Assembly: GCA_015657635.1 (NCBI GenBank)
Contig: JACDQM010000013.1
Span: 1-47,678, forward strand
Reading direction: 5' to 3'
Source of the DNA: Roseateles sp.
GTDB taxonomy: Bacteria; Pseudomonadota; Gammaproteobacteria; Burkholderiales; Burkholderiaceae_C
Length of the DNA stretch: 47,678 bases
This document shows positions 1 to 8,155 of the stretch, piece by piece; the first letter of the stretch is position 1; each line of letters begins with the position of its first letter. Position numbers and translations under genes: made by a program. Under the pieces are notes generated by a model. That model was not told the origin of the DNA. It saw nothing but the letters and a program-made list of their open reading frames with translations, and searched no databases.

Positions 1-189
1 AAGGCGCTTTCGCAGGCCAGTTGCAGCGCGGCTTGACTCGCCTGCAGCGCCTTGGCCGCGCCAGCTGGCCGTGGGGTTCTTGCCAGGCAGCCGCAGTTTC
101 TGCTCTGCGCTCAGCAACAGTTGCCGGCTCAAATCCGGCAGCCGGGCCAGCAGCAACTGGTGCAGCTTCGCGCTGTTTGACACGCTCAT
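1..189 (-). CDS. Partial hypothetical protein, N-terminal part only
   Basis: A reading frame on the minus strand starts with ATG at 189 and runs off the left edge. Its start overlaps the stop of the upstream cyclophilin gene by four bases (ATGA), which suggests translational coupling in one operon. The visible 63 codons begin MSVSNSAKLHQ and are leucine- and arginine-rich and probably helical; I recognise no family. From about position 60 leftward the codon third positions become less GC-rich, while a shifted frame gives a more protein-like helix (KALQASQAALQLACESA). This hints at an indel near 50-62, but that is inference only. Function is unknown. Confidence 0.5.
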   Translation of the reverse strand, partial: MSVSNSAKLHQLLLARLPDLSRQLLLSAEQKLRLPGKNPTASWRGQGAAGESSRAATGLRKRL

Positions 190-1166
190 GAGCCGCGGCG
201 CGCGGTGCCTGCTGCGCGTGTTGGCGGCAGACCGGTGCACAGCTCGATGCGCCCCGGGTTGTAGACCGACCAGCCGGTGCGGTTGCGGCGCACGTCCTGC
301 AGCGCGGCAAAGGTGGCGCTGTCCGGGCGCAGCAGCTCAAGTGCCGGGCGCTCGGCTTCAGGCATATCGGCCAGCATGCGCACGCGCTGGATGCCCAGGC
401 CTTGCTCAGGCTTGTCGTAGAAACCCATATTGGCGCCGCCGCGCGGCAGGCTGGCCAGGTGTTCGATGCCCTTCAGCACGCGGCCAACCGTCGTGATGTT
501 GAGGTCCAGCGCGCGCGGTGCATGGCCGATCACCGCATACAGAGAGCTGCCGGTGCTGGAATCCGCCTCGTTGCCGCGGCCTGCACCCACCATGCCGTAG
601 CAATGCGCCAGCCAGGCACGGCCGGTCTTGGGATCGGCGCCGACCGGGAAGGCGTCCACATAGCCGTTGACTGGCGCCCAGCCATCGGCGTCCTTCAGCG
701 GCGTGAAGGGCAGGCCGTCGAGTGCAGTCGAGAACTCGGCCGGCAGCTTGGCGCTGGCGGCGGTCGGCAGTGGCCGTGCACGCTCAGGCGCGCTGCCATT
801 CGGGTCGCCCCATTGCGTGACGAAGCCGTCCTGGACCCGCAGGATGGCCAGACCGTCGAAATAGCCGCCGCGCACCAGCGCGCGGATGTTGGCGGCATGG
901 CGGGGCGCAAAGCGTGCGGCCAGCGTGATCACGACCGGCCCTTGCGGCAGGTCCATCTGGAGCGTGTTCTCCAGGTCCAGCGGCTGCCAGTCGCTGGCGG
1001 GCGACTGCGCCAGGATTTCGGCGGCGCTGCGGGGCGGCTGAGGCTTGGCGGCGGGCTCGGCGTCCTTGGCGCTGGTGGCTCCCGCCAGGCCGAACAGGCT
1101 GCAGAGCAGCAGCGCTGCAGCCCGCGGGCGGGCGACGAATCTGAGGCGGGATGGGCTTGTTTTCAT
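186..1166 (-). CDS. Cyclophilin-type peptidyl-prolyl cis-trans isomerase, exported
   Basis: Predicted periplasmic peptidyl-prolyl isomerase of the cyclophilin family, 326 residues. The chosen ATG at 1166 gives a signal peptide (MKTSPSRLRFVARPRAAALL, then a hydrophobic run ending GATSA). The cyclophilin-like domain starts near residue 75 (VVITLAARFAPRHAANIRAL), followed by GGYFDGLAILRVQDGFVTQW, the family's typical strand-helix-strand with a phenylalanine/glutamine core. A C-terminal stretch of about 70 residues lies beyond the usual domain. It is divergent from dnaE across 83 bp and is followed by an overlapping unknown gene. The longer upstream extension of this frame (to 1376) is rejected because it crosses dnaE. 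Client proteins are unknown; the family call is fairly safe, activity is inferred. Confidence 0.8.
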   Translation of the reverse strand: MKTSPSRLRFVARPRAAALLLCSLFGLAGATSAKDAEPAAKPQPPRSAAEILAQSPASDWQPLDLENTLQMDLPQGPVVITLAARFAPRHAANIRALVRGGYFDGLAILRVQDGFVTQWGDPNGSAPERARPLPTAASAKLPAEFSTALDGLPFTPLKDADGWAPVNGYVDAFPVGADPKTGRAWLAHCYGMVGAGRGNEADSSTGSSLYAVIGHAPRALDLNITTVGRVLKGIEHLASLPRGGANMGFYDKPEQGLGIQRVRMLADMPEAERPALELLRPDSATFAALQDVRRNRTGWSVYNPGRIELCTGLPPTRAAGTARRGS

Positions 1167-1237
1167 GGGCTGTGAGCATAGCTGCGCCGGCCGCCGCTGG
1201 CGGGCAGGCCAAACCCGGGAAGAGGCCGGCGGCTCTC

Positions 1238-1243
1238 TACAAT
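1238..1243 (+). promoter_or_regulatory. -10-like hexamer just before dnaE
   Basis: TACAAT lies six bases before the dnaE ATG. A sigma-70 -10 here would place the transcript start at or next to the A of ATG, so the mRNA would be leaderless; no Shine-Dalgarno is visible. No convincing -35 is seen. The same arrangement recurs before yaaA, the 14728 oxygenase gene, earP, uvrC and pgsA. Confidence 0.45.
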
Positions 1244-1249
1244 CTGCCC

Positions 1250-4200
1250 ATGTCTTTTGTCCATCTGCGCACCCATACCGAATTCTCCGTCGTCGACGGC
1301 ACCCTGACCATCGACGATGCCGCCAAGGCGCGGCCAAGGACGGGCAGGTGGCCCTGGGCCTCACCGATCTGGCCAATATGTTCGGCGCGGTGAAGTTCTA
1401 CAACGCCTGCCGCGGCAAGGGCGTGAAGCCGGTGCTGGGCGCGGACTGCTGGATCGAGCCCGAGAGCGCCGACCGCCAGCCCACCCGCGTGCTGCTGCTG
1501 GTGCAGAACAGCCAGGGCTATCTGAATGTCTGCGAGCTGCTGTCGCGCGCCTGGATACAGAACGTGCATCGCAACCAGGCCTGCCTGAAGCTGGAGTGGA
1601 TGCAGGAGCTCAGCGAGGGGCTGATCTGCCTGTCGGGTGCGCAGTTCGGCGCCATCGGCCAGGCCCTGATGAACGGCGACCGCGCGCGCGCGGCGGACTG
1701 GGCGCAGCGCCTCTCGGCCATCTATCCGAAGCGCTTCTACATCGAGCTGCAGCGTGCCGGCCTGCCGGGCCAGGAGGCGCTGGTGCGCGCCTCGGTGCCG
1801 TTTGCGGCCAAGCTGGGCCTGCCGGTGGTGGCCACGCATCCGGTGCAGTTTCTTGCCGAGGAAGATTTCGAGGCGCATGAGGCGCGCGTCTGCGTGGCCG
1901 AGGGCGAAACCCTGGCCAATCCGAAACGCATCAAGCGCTTCCTGCCGGGCCAGTACTTCAAGACCCAGGCCGAGATGGAGGCGCTGTTCGCCGACATCCC
2001 CAGCGCGCTCGCCAACACGGTGGAAATCGCCCGGCGCTGCAGCCTGAGCCTGGTGCTGGGCAAGCCGCAGCTGCCCAACTTCCCCACGCCGATACAGGCC
2101 GACGGCACGCCGATGCCGATGGCGCAGTATTTCCGCGAGCTGTCCTTTGAAGGCCTGGAGCAGCGCCTGCAGCAGCTCTATCCCGACCCAGCCAAGCGGG
2201 AGGCGGAACGGCCGCGTTATGTGGAGCGCCTGGAGTTCGAGCTGGTCACCATCATCAAGATGGGCTTCCCGGGCTACTTCCTGATCGTGTCGGACTTCAT
2301 CCGCTGGGCCAAGGCGAATGGCTGCCCGGTGGGGCCGGGCCGGGGCTCGGGCGCGGGCTCGCTGGTGGCCTATGCGCTGTCGATCACGGACCTGGACCCA
2401 CTGCGCTACAACCTGCTGTTCGAGCGCTTCCTGAATCCCGAGCGGGTCTCGATGCCCGACTTCGACATCGACTTCTGCCAGGGCAACCGCGACCGCGTCA
2501 TCGATTACGTCAAGGACAAGTACGGCCGTCCGGCGGTCAGCCAGATTGCCACTTTCGGCACCATGGCCGCCAAGGCGGCGCTGCGCGACATCGGCCGCGT
2601 GCTGGGCATGGGTTTCGGCCATGTGGATTCGATCGCCAAGCTGATTCCGGCGCCGCCGGGCAAGACCGTGACGCTGGCCAAGCTGCCGCCGGACTTCGAT
2701 CCGGACAAGGCCAAGATGATCTACGCCCGCCACGAGGCGCCCGAGATCGAGGAACGCGAGGCGCAGGAAGAGGAAGTGGCTGAGCTGCTGAAGCTGGCCG
2801 CGCGCGTCGAAGGCATGGTGCGCAATATCGGCATGCACGCTGGCGGCGTGCTGATTGCGCCGGGCAAGATCACCGACTTCTGCCCGATGTACCAGCAGCC
2901 GGGCTCGACCAGCGCGGTGAGCATGTACGACAAGGACGACGTCGAGGCCATCGGCCTGGTGAAGTTCGACTTTCTGGGCCTGGCCACGCTGACCATCCTG
3001 GAACTGGCCAAGGATTTCATCGTGGCCCGCCACGCCGACCGCCAGGGCTTTGACTTTGCCAATGTGCCGCTGGACGACCGCAAGGTTTTCAAGCTGTTCG
3101 GCGATGGCTACTCGGAGAGCGTGTTCCAGTTTGAATCGCCCGGCATGCAGCGCCTGCTGAAGGACGCCAAGCCCTCGCGCTTCGAGGATCTGATCGCACT
3201 GGTGTCGCTGTACCGGCCGGGACCGATGGACCTGATCCCGTCCTTCGTGGCGCGCAAGCACGGCAAGGAAGCCATCGAATATCCGCACCCGCTGCTGGGT
3301 CAGGTGCTGGCCGAGACCTATGGTGTCTTCGTCTACCAGGAGCAGGTGATGCAGGCCGCCCAGGTGCTGGGCGGCTACAGCCTCGGTGGCGCCGACATGC
3401 TGCGCCGCGCCATGGGCAAGAAGAAGGCCGAAGAGATGGCCATGCACCGCGAGATCTTCCGCAAGGGAGCTGCGGAGAAGGGCATCGACCAGCCCAAGGC
3501 CGACGAGGTCTTCGACCTGATGGAGAAGTTCGCGGGCTACGGCTTCAACAAGTCGCACGCCGCCGCCTATGCGCTGCTGAGCTACCACACGGCCTGGCTG
3601 AAGACGCATTACACGGCCGAGTTCTACGCCGCGAACATGACGATCGAAATGGACGACACCGACAAGCTCAAGGTGTTGCTCAATGACGCCAAGATCTTCG
3701 GCATCGCCTTCCAGCCGCCCTGTGTCAACCGGGGCTTCTATCGCTTCGAGCCGATGGACAACAAGCTGGTGAACTACGGCCTGGGCGCAGTCAAGGGCAC
3801 CGGCCGGGGCGCGATCGAGGCCATCGTCGCCGCGCGTGAAGGCCGGGGGGACGGCCCTCAAGGCTCGGTGGCCGGCCCCTTCAAGAGCTTCTTCGACTTC
3901 TGCGCGCGCGTGGACCGCAAGGCCGTCAACAAGCGGGCCGTCGAGGCACTGATCAAAGCCGGCGCCTTCGACCTGATCGAGCCCAACCGCGCCAGCCTGC
4001 TCGCCAGCGTGGCGCTGGGCTATACCTTTGCCGACAAGCTGGTGCAGAACGCCGACCAGGGCGGCCTGTTCGACTTCGACGACACGCACGGCTCGTCCAC
4101 CGCCGAGCCGGATCTCGTCGAAGCGGCACCGTGGAGCATCAAGGAGCGCTTGTCGCTGGAGAAAACAGCGATCGGCTTCTACCTCTCCGGCCACCTGTTC

Positions 4201-4785
4201 GACCAGAACGGCGAGGAAGTGCGCCGCATGGTCAGGCGGCGTGTGGTTGACCTGCAAGACAGCCGCGATCCGGTAATGGTGGCCGGCATCGTCGGAGAGA
4301 TGCGCATCATCAACGGGCAACGTGGCCGGGTGGCGATCTTCAAGCTCGACGACAAGAGCGACGCGATCGAGGCCGTGGCCAACGAGGAGCTGCTCAACAG
4401 CGCGCGCGAACTGCTGGCCGAGGACGAGCTGATCATCTGTTCCGGCAAGGTGCAGAACGACCGCTTCTCCGGCGGCCTGCGCATGAATGTGCAGCAGGTC
4501 TGGGATCTGGCGGCGGCGCGCGCGCGCTTCGGCAAATTCCTCAAGCTGAAGGCCAACGGCGTCGCACCGCCGGTGGCCGAGGTGGTCAAGACCTGGCCCC
4601 CGCGACGCGTCGAATCGGAGCAGGGCACGCTGCTGCAGGGTCTGTCACTGCGGCTGGCGATCCAGCGCGAGGGCGCTTCGGCCGAGCTGGATCTGGGCGA
4701 GGCTGCCAAGTTCTGGCCTTGTGACGAGGCGCTGGAGCGCTTCGCCAACGCCAAGGACGGCGCGCCGCAGATCAGCTACGAGTGA
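1250..4785 (+). CDS. dnaE: DNA polymerase III alpha subunit (frameshifted near codon 27)
   Basis: Catalytic subunit of the replicative DNA polymerase III, about 1178 residues once corrected. ATG at 1250 gives the canonical PHP-domain start MSFVHLRTHTEFSVVDGT. The frame must shift at about 1327-1333 to continue as AAKDGQVALGLTDLANMFGA; restoring one base (for example another G or C in GGCGCGGCC) rejoins the frames. Downstream the protein is intact: the PDFDIDF motif holds the two catalytic aspartates, VKFDFLGL the third, YRPGPM and FVYQEQVMQ lie in the polymerase core, and an OB-fold region follows near the C-terminus. The length matches the betaproteobacterial family. Because dnaE is essential, a sequencing or assembly error is more likely than a true pseudogene, but a real mutation cannot be excluded here. 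Confidence 0.93.
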
Positions 4786-4889
4786 GCGGTTTGCCTGGCA
4801 GCGGCGCCTGCCGCCTGTGGTGCAGGTGTGGCATTGCCCCCTTTTTGCGGCTTACCCCGGGCTGGCGCAGGCTTTAAGCTCTGCATCCG

Positions 4890-6176
4890 ATGCCAGCCTC
4901 GCCCAGCATGAGCCGCCCGCCTTCAACCGGTCTGATCCTGACCGGCGGCGGCGCGCGCGCGGCCTACCAGGTCGGCGTGCTGGCGGCCCTGGCCCAGCTG
5001 CGCCGCGATGCCGGTTTCAGTGGCGCCAGCCCCTTTCCCATCATCGCCGGCACCTCGGCCGGCGCCATCAATGCCTCGACGCTGGCCTGCCTGGCGGACG
5101 ATTTCGATTCGGCGGTCGATGGCCTGGTACACATCTGGCAGAACATCCACGTCGATCAGGTCTATCGGGCTGATTCCTTTGGCGTGATTCGCACCGGCGC
5201 GCGCTGGATGACGATGATGAGCCTGGGTTGGGCGCTGGCGCGCTGGAAGCGATCGCGCCCGCGCAGCCTGCTGGACAACGAGCCGCTGGGCAACTTGCTG
5301 CGCCGCTGGGTGCGGCTGGAGCGGCTGGACAGCATGCTGGAGCAGGGCCATCTGCACGCGCTGGCCATCAGCGGCTCCAGCTACACCTCGGGCCAGCATG
5401 TCACGTTCTATCAGACCCACAAGCCAGTCGAGCCCTGGCTGCGCTCGCAACGGGTGGCGACGCGCGCGCGCATGACGATTGAGCATCTGATGGCCTCGTC
5501 GGCGATTCCCTTCATCTTCCCGGCCGAGCAGCTGGAACTGGACGGCCGGCTGGAATGGTTCGGCGACGGCTCGATGCGCCAGAGTGCGCCGATCTCTCCG
5601 GCCGTGCACCTGGGCGCCGACCGGGTGCTGGTGATCGGCGCCGGCCGCATGCACGAACCCACCGGCCCGCGCCATGTACAGGTCAATGGCCATCCCAGCA
5701 TGGCCCAGATCGCCGGCCATGCCTTGTCGAACATCTTTCTGGACGCGCTGGCGGTGGATGTCGAGCGTCTGCAGCGCATCAACAACACCTTGGCGCTGCT
5801 GCCCGAGGAGGCACGGCGCAACACGGCCTTGCGGCCCATCGACGTGCTGGTGATCGCACCCAGCCGGCGCCTGGACGATCTGGCCGCCGAACACCAGGGC
5901 AGCCTGCCGCCGACGATGCGCGGCCTGCTGCGCAGCGTCGGGGTGCAGGGTGAGGGCAAGGGGGCCAGCGGCTCCGCACTGACCAGCTATCTGCTGTTCG
6001 AGCCCTCGTTCACCGGCGAGTTGATCATGCTGGGCATGTCGGACACGCTGGCGCGCCGCGCCGAGGTGCAACGTTTCTTCGGCTGGCCGGCCCAGGCGCC
6101 CACGGTCGATCCGGCCATGATGCGCCGGCGATCCGCCGGCTTTGCTGACCAGCCGCCCACAGCGGCGGCGGCCTGA
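4890..6176 (+). CDS. Patatin-like phospholipase
   Basis: Predicted cytosolic or membrane-associated serine hydrolase of the patatin family (lipid acyl hydrolase), 428 residues. The glycine-rich oxyanion segment GGGARAAYQVG is at residues 19-29, the nucleophile elbow GTSAG at 54-58 with Ser56, and the catalytic aspartate in DGS at about 226, giving the Ser-Asp dyad. There is no signal peptide. ATG at 4890 or at 4908 (MSRPP) are both possible; neither has a clear ribosome binding site. It lies 104 bp after dnaE on the same strand and may be a separate unit. The substrate (phospholipid or storage lipid) is not evident from sequence. Confidence 0.87.
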   Translation: MPASPSMSRPPSTGLILTGGGARAAYQVGVLAALAQLRRDAGFSGASPFPIIAGTSAGAINASTLACLADDFDSAVDGLVHIWQNIHVDQVYRADSFGVIRTGARWMTMMSLGWALARWKRSRPRSLLDNEPLGNLLRRWVRLERLDSMLEQGHLHALAISGSSYTSGQHVTFYQTHKPVEPWLRSQRVATRARMTIEHLMASSAIPFIFPAEQLELDGRLEWFGDGSMRQSAPISPAVHLGADRVLVIGAGRMHEPTGPRHVQVNGHPSMAQIAGHALSNIFLDALAVDVERLQRINNTLALLPEEARRNTALRPIDVLVIAPSRRLDDLAAEHQGSLPPTMRGLLRSVGVQGEGKGASGSALTSYLLFEPSFTGELIMLGMSDTLARRAEVQRFFGWPAQAPTVDPAMMRRRSAGFADQPPTAAAA

Positions 6177-6207
6177 AGCCGACCGTGTGCTGGCCGCGTC
6201 TCAGCGG

Positions 6208-6236
6208 TTGACCGGCGCAGCGCGGGTGCTTACATT
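6208..6236 (+). promoter_or_regulatory. Sigma-70-like promoter of the tetR-RND unit
   Basis: TTGACC (6208-6213) and TACATT (6231-6236) are separated by exactly 17 bases, a good sigma-70 promoter. It sits 25 bp before the TetR ATG, and the operator palindrome begins at the last base of the -10. Confidence 0.65.
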
Positions 6237-6255
6237 ACTGACCAGTCAGTCAGTA
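6236..6255 (+). promoter_or_regulatory. Inverted repeat, probable TetR operator
   Basis: TACTGACCAGTCAGTCAGTA: seven-base arms TACTGAC and GTCAGTA are perfect complements around a six-base spacer. This is the style of operator bound by AcrR/TetR pump repressors. It lies over the expected transcript start, so a bound repressor would block the promoter at 6208-6236, giving autorepression and control of the pump genes downstream. Confidence 0.65.
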
Positions 6256-6261
6256 CCTTTC

Positions 6262-6966
6262 ATGTCCCGAACATTGCCTCTACCGCCCGCTGCTGCGTCG
6301 GTCGCCTGCGATCCGACCGCCGGCCCGTCGGCTGCCACGCGCCGTCGCCGCAAGGAAGCGCGTCCGCAGGAGCTGCTGGCGGCGGCGCTGGCGCTGTTCG
6401 TCGAGAAGGGCTATGCGGCCACGCGTTCCGAGGAAGTCGCGGCCCGCGCCGGCGTTTCCAAGGGCACGCTCTACCTCTACTACGCCTCCAAGGAAGAGTT
6501 GTTCAAGGCCATGGTGCGGGAATGCCTGGGCTCGCCGATCGCCGAGGCGCGCGCGATGGCCGAGCAGTTCGAGGGCAGCATGACCGAACTGCTGGGCCTG
6601 CTGCTCAAGGAATGGTGGGCACATATGGGCCAGACGGCGGCCGGCGGCATCTGCAAGATCATGACGGCCGAGGCACGCAACTTCCCCGAGCTGGCCAGCT
6701 TCTTCATCGACGAGGTCATCAACCCCTCGCACGAGCAACTGGCCGCGGTGATCCGGCGTGGCATCGCCGCTGGCGAATTCCGTCCCGTGCAGCCGGACGC
6801 AGCGGTGCACGTGCTGATCGCGCCGATGCTGCACATGGTGCTGCATCAGCATTCCTTTGGCGCCTGCCCTCTGCTCGGTCAGGCCATCGATGCCGAGGCG
6901 GTGCTCAGCGTGCAGATGGACCTGATGTTGAACGGCCTGCTGGCCGCGCCGCAGTCAAAAAACTAG
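6262..6966 (+). CDS. TetR/AcrR-family transcriptional repressor of RND pump
   Basis: DNA-binding repressor, 234 residues, probably controlling itself and the efflux genes that follow. ATG at 6262 (MSRTLPLPP) is the first start downstream of the promoter; it leaves a disordered N-tail of about 30 residues. The TetR helix-turn-helix follows at about 35-80: LLAAALALFVEKGYAATRSE, then VAARAGVSKGTLYLYYASKE, ending in the family's YYxSKEEL signature. The C-terminal half is the ligand-binding, dimerising domain with no recognisable specificity. The stop is 19 bp before the adaptor gene. The inducer is unknown. Confidence 0.88.
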   Translation: MSRTLPLPPAAASVACDPTAGPSAATRRRRKEARPQELLAAALALFVEKGYAATRSEEVAARAGVSKGTLYLYYASKEELFKAMVRECLGSPIAEARAMAEQFEGSMTELLGLLLKEWWAHMGQTAAGGICKIMTAEARNFPELASFFIDEVINPSHEQLAAVIRRGIAAGEFRPVQPDAAVHVLIAPMLHMVLHQHSFGACPLLGQAIDAEAVLSVQMDLMLNGLLAAPQSKN

Positions 6967-6985
6967 AGACAGGCAAGAACAGCCC

Positions 6986-8137
6986 ATGAAGCGCAAGACA
7001 GTCCTGATGACCCTGGTGATCCTGCTTGTGCTCGGCGCGGGCGCGGGCTGGTGGCTCAAAGGTGCCAAGGCGCCGACGGTCGTGGCGCCTACGGCCACAG
7101 CCGGCGCGGTGCTGGAACTGGGCCTGTTGGACCTGGCGCGTGCTCAGAACTTGCGGCTGGAGCGGCAGATCGAGCTCTCTGGTGGCCTGCGGGCGGTCGA
7201 CCTGGCGGTCGTCAAGGCCAAGGTGGCCGCCGAGCTGAAGACGCTTCTGGTGCGCGAAGGCGACACGGTGCGCGCCGGCCAGTTGCTCGGCGAACTGGAC
7301 AGCACCGAGCTGGCTTGGCGCCTGCGCCAGGCCGAGCAGACCGCGGCAGCCGCCAAGGCGCAGGCGGAGATCACGCGGCGCACCCTGGACAACAACCGCG
7401 CGCTGGTCGGCCAGGGTTTCATCTCGGCCACGGCGCTGGAAGCGGCGCAGTCCAGCGACGCGGCAGCCCAGGCCAACTGGCAGGCGGCACAGGCCGCGGT
7501 GGAGCTGGCGCGCAAGGGCCTGGCAGACACGCGCCTGATCGCGCCGATCGCCGGCCAGGTCTCACAGCGCTTGGCACAGCCGGGCGAGCGCGTGGCGCTC
7601 GATGGCCGCATCCTGGAAATCGTTGACCTGAGCCGGCTCGAACTCGAAGCCGCGGTGCCGGCCGACCAGGCCGCGGCGCTGCGCGTCGGGGCCAAGGCGC
7701 AGCTGAATGTGGAAGGGCAGGGCGTCGCTGCGACGCTGCTGCGCATCAATCCTTCGGCGCAGACAGGTTCGCGTGCGGTGCTGGTGTATCTGCGCCTGGA
7801 CCAGCCGCAGGGGCTGCGGCACGGCATGTTTGCGCGCGGCACGCTGGCGGTCGAGGCCCGCGAGGCGCTGGCCGTGCCGGTGCATGTGCTGCGCATCGAG
7901 AAGGCGCATCCCTATGTGCTGCGCGTGCAGGACGGGCTGGTCAAGGCGGTGACGGTGCAGACCGGCATCAGCGGTGAGGCGCTGATTGACGGGCAGCCTC
8001 AGGGCGTGGTCGAGATCCGCAGCGGGCTGACCGCCGGCGACATGCTGCTGACCGGGGCGTCCGGCCAGGTGCCCGAGGGCACGCGGGTCAAGCAGGCCGC
8101 GGCTGCGGCGCCGGCAAGTTCAGCGGCTTCGCGCTGA
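6986..8137 (+). CDS. RND efflux periplasmic adaptor (membrane fusion protein)
   Basis: HlyD/AcrA-type adaptor linking an inner-membrane RND pump to an outer-membrane channel; 383 residues. It has an N-terminal membrane anchor or signal (VLMTLVILLVLGAGAGWW). A lipoyl/biotinyl-like half follows (LKTLLVREGDTVRAGQLLGE), then an alanine- and glutamine-rich coiled-coil hairpin at about 105-175, the second lipoyl half (DTRLIAPIAGQVSQRLAQPG), and beta-barrel and membrane-proximal domains. There is no lipobox cysteine. It lies between the TetR gene and the pump gene (18-bp gap), clearly one operon. Substrate cannot be read from sequence. Confidence 0.9.
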   Translation: MKRKTVLMTLVILLVLGAGAGWWLKGAKAPTVVAPTATAGAVLELGLLDLARAQNLRLERQIELSGGLRAVDLAVVKAKVAAELKTLLVREGDTVRAGQLLGELDSTELAWRLRQAEQTAAAAKAQAEITRRTLDNNRALVGQGFISATALEAAQSSDAAAQANWQAAQAAVELARKGLADTRLIAPIAGQVSQRLAQPGERVALDGRILEIVDLSRLELEAAVPADQAAALRVGAKAQLNVEGQGVAATLLRINPSAQTGSRAVLVYLRLDQPQGLRHGMFARGTLAVEAREALAVPVHVLRIEKAHPYVLRVQDGLVKAVTVQTGISGEALIDGQPQGVVEIRSGLTAGDMLLTGASGQVPEGTRVKQAAAAAPASSAASR

Positions 8138-8155
8138 AGTCCGGAGCGCGTCGCC

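Noticed and set aside
1237..4320. A long (about 1000-codon) open frame on the minus strand opposite dnaE
   Set aside because: GC-rich coding DNA leaves the opposite strand free of stops. The frame is histidine-, leucine- and glutamine-heavy without family motifs, while the plus strand is clearly DNA polymerase III.
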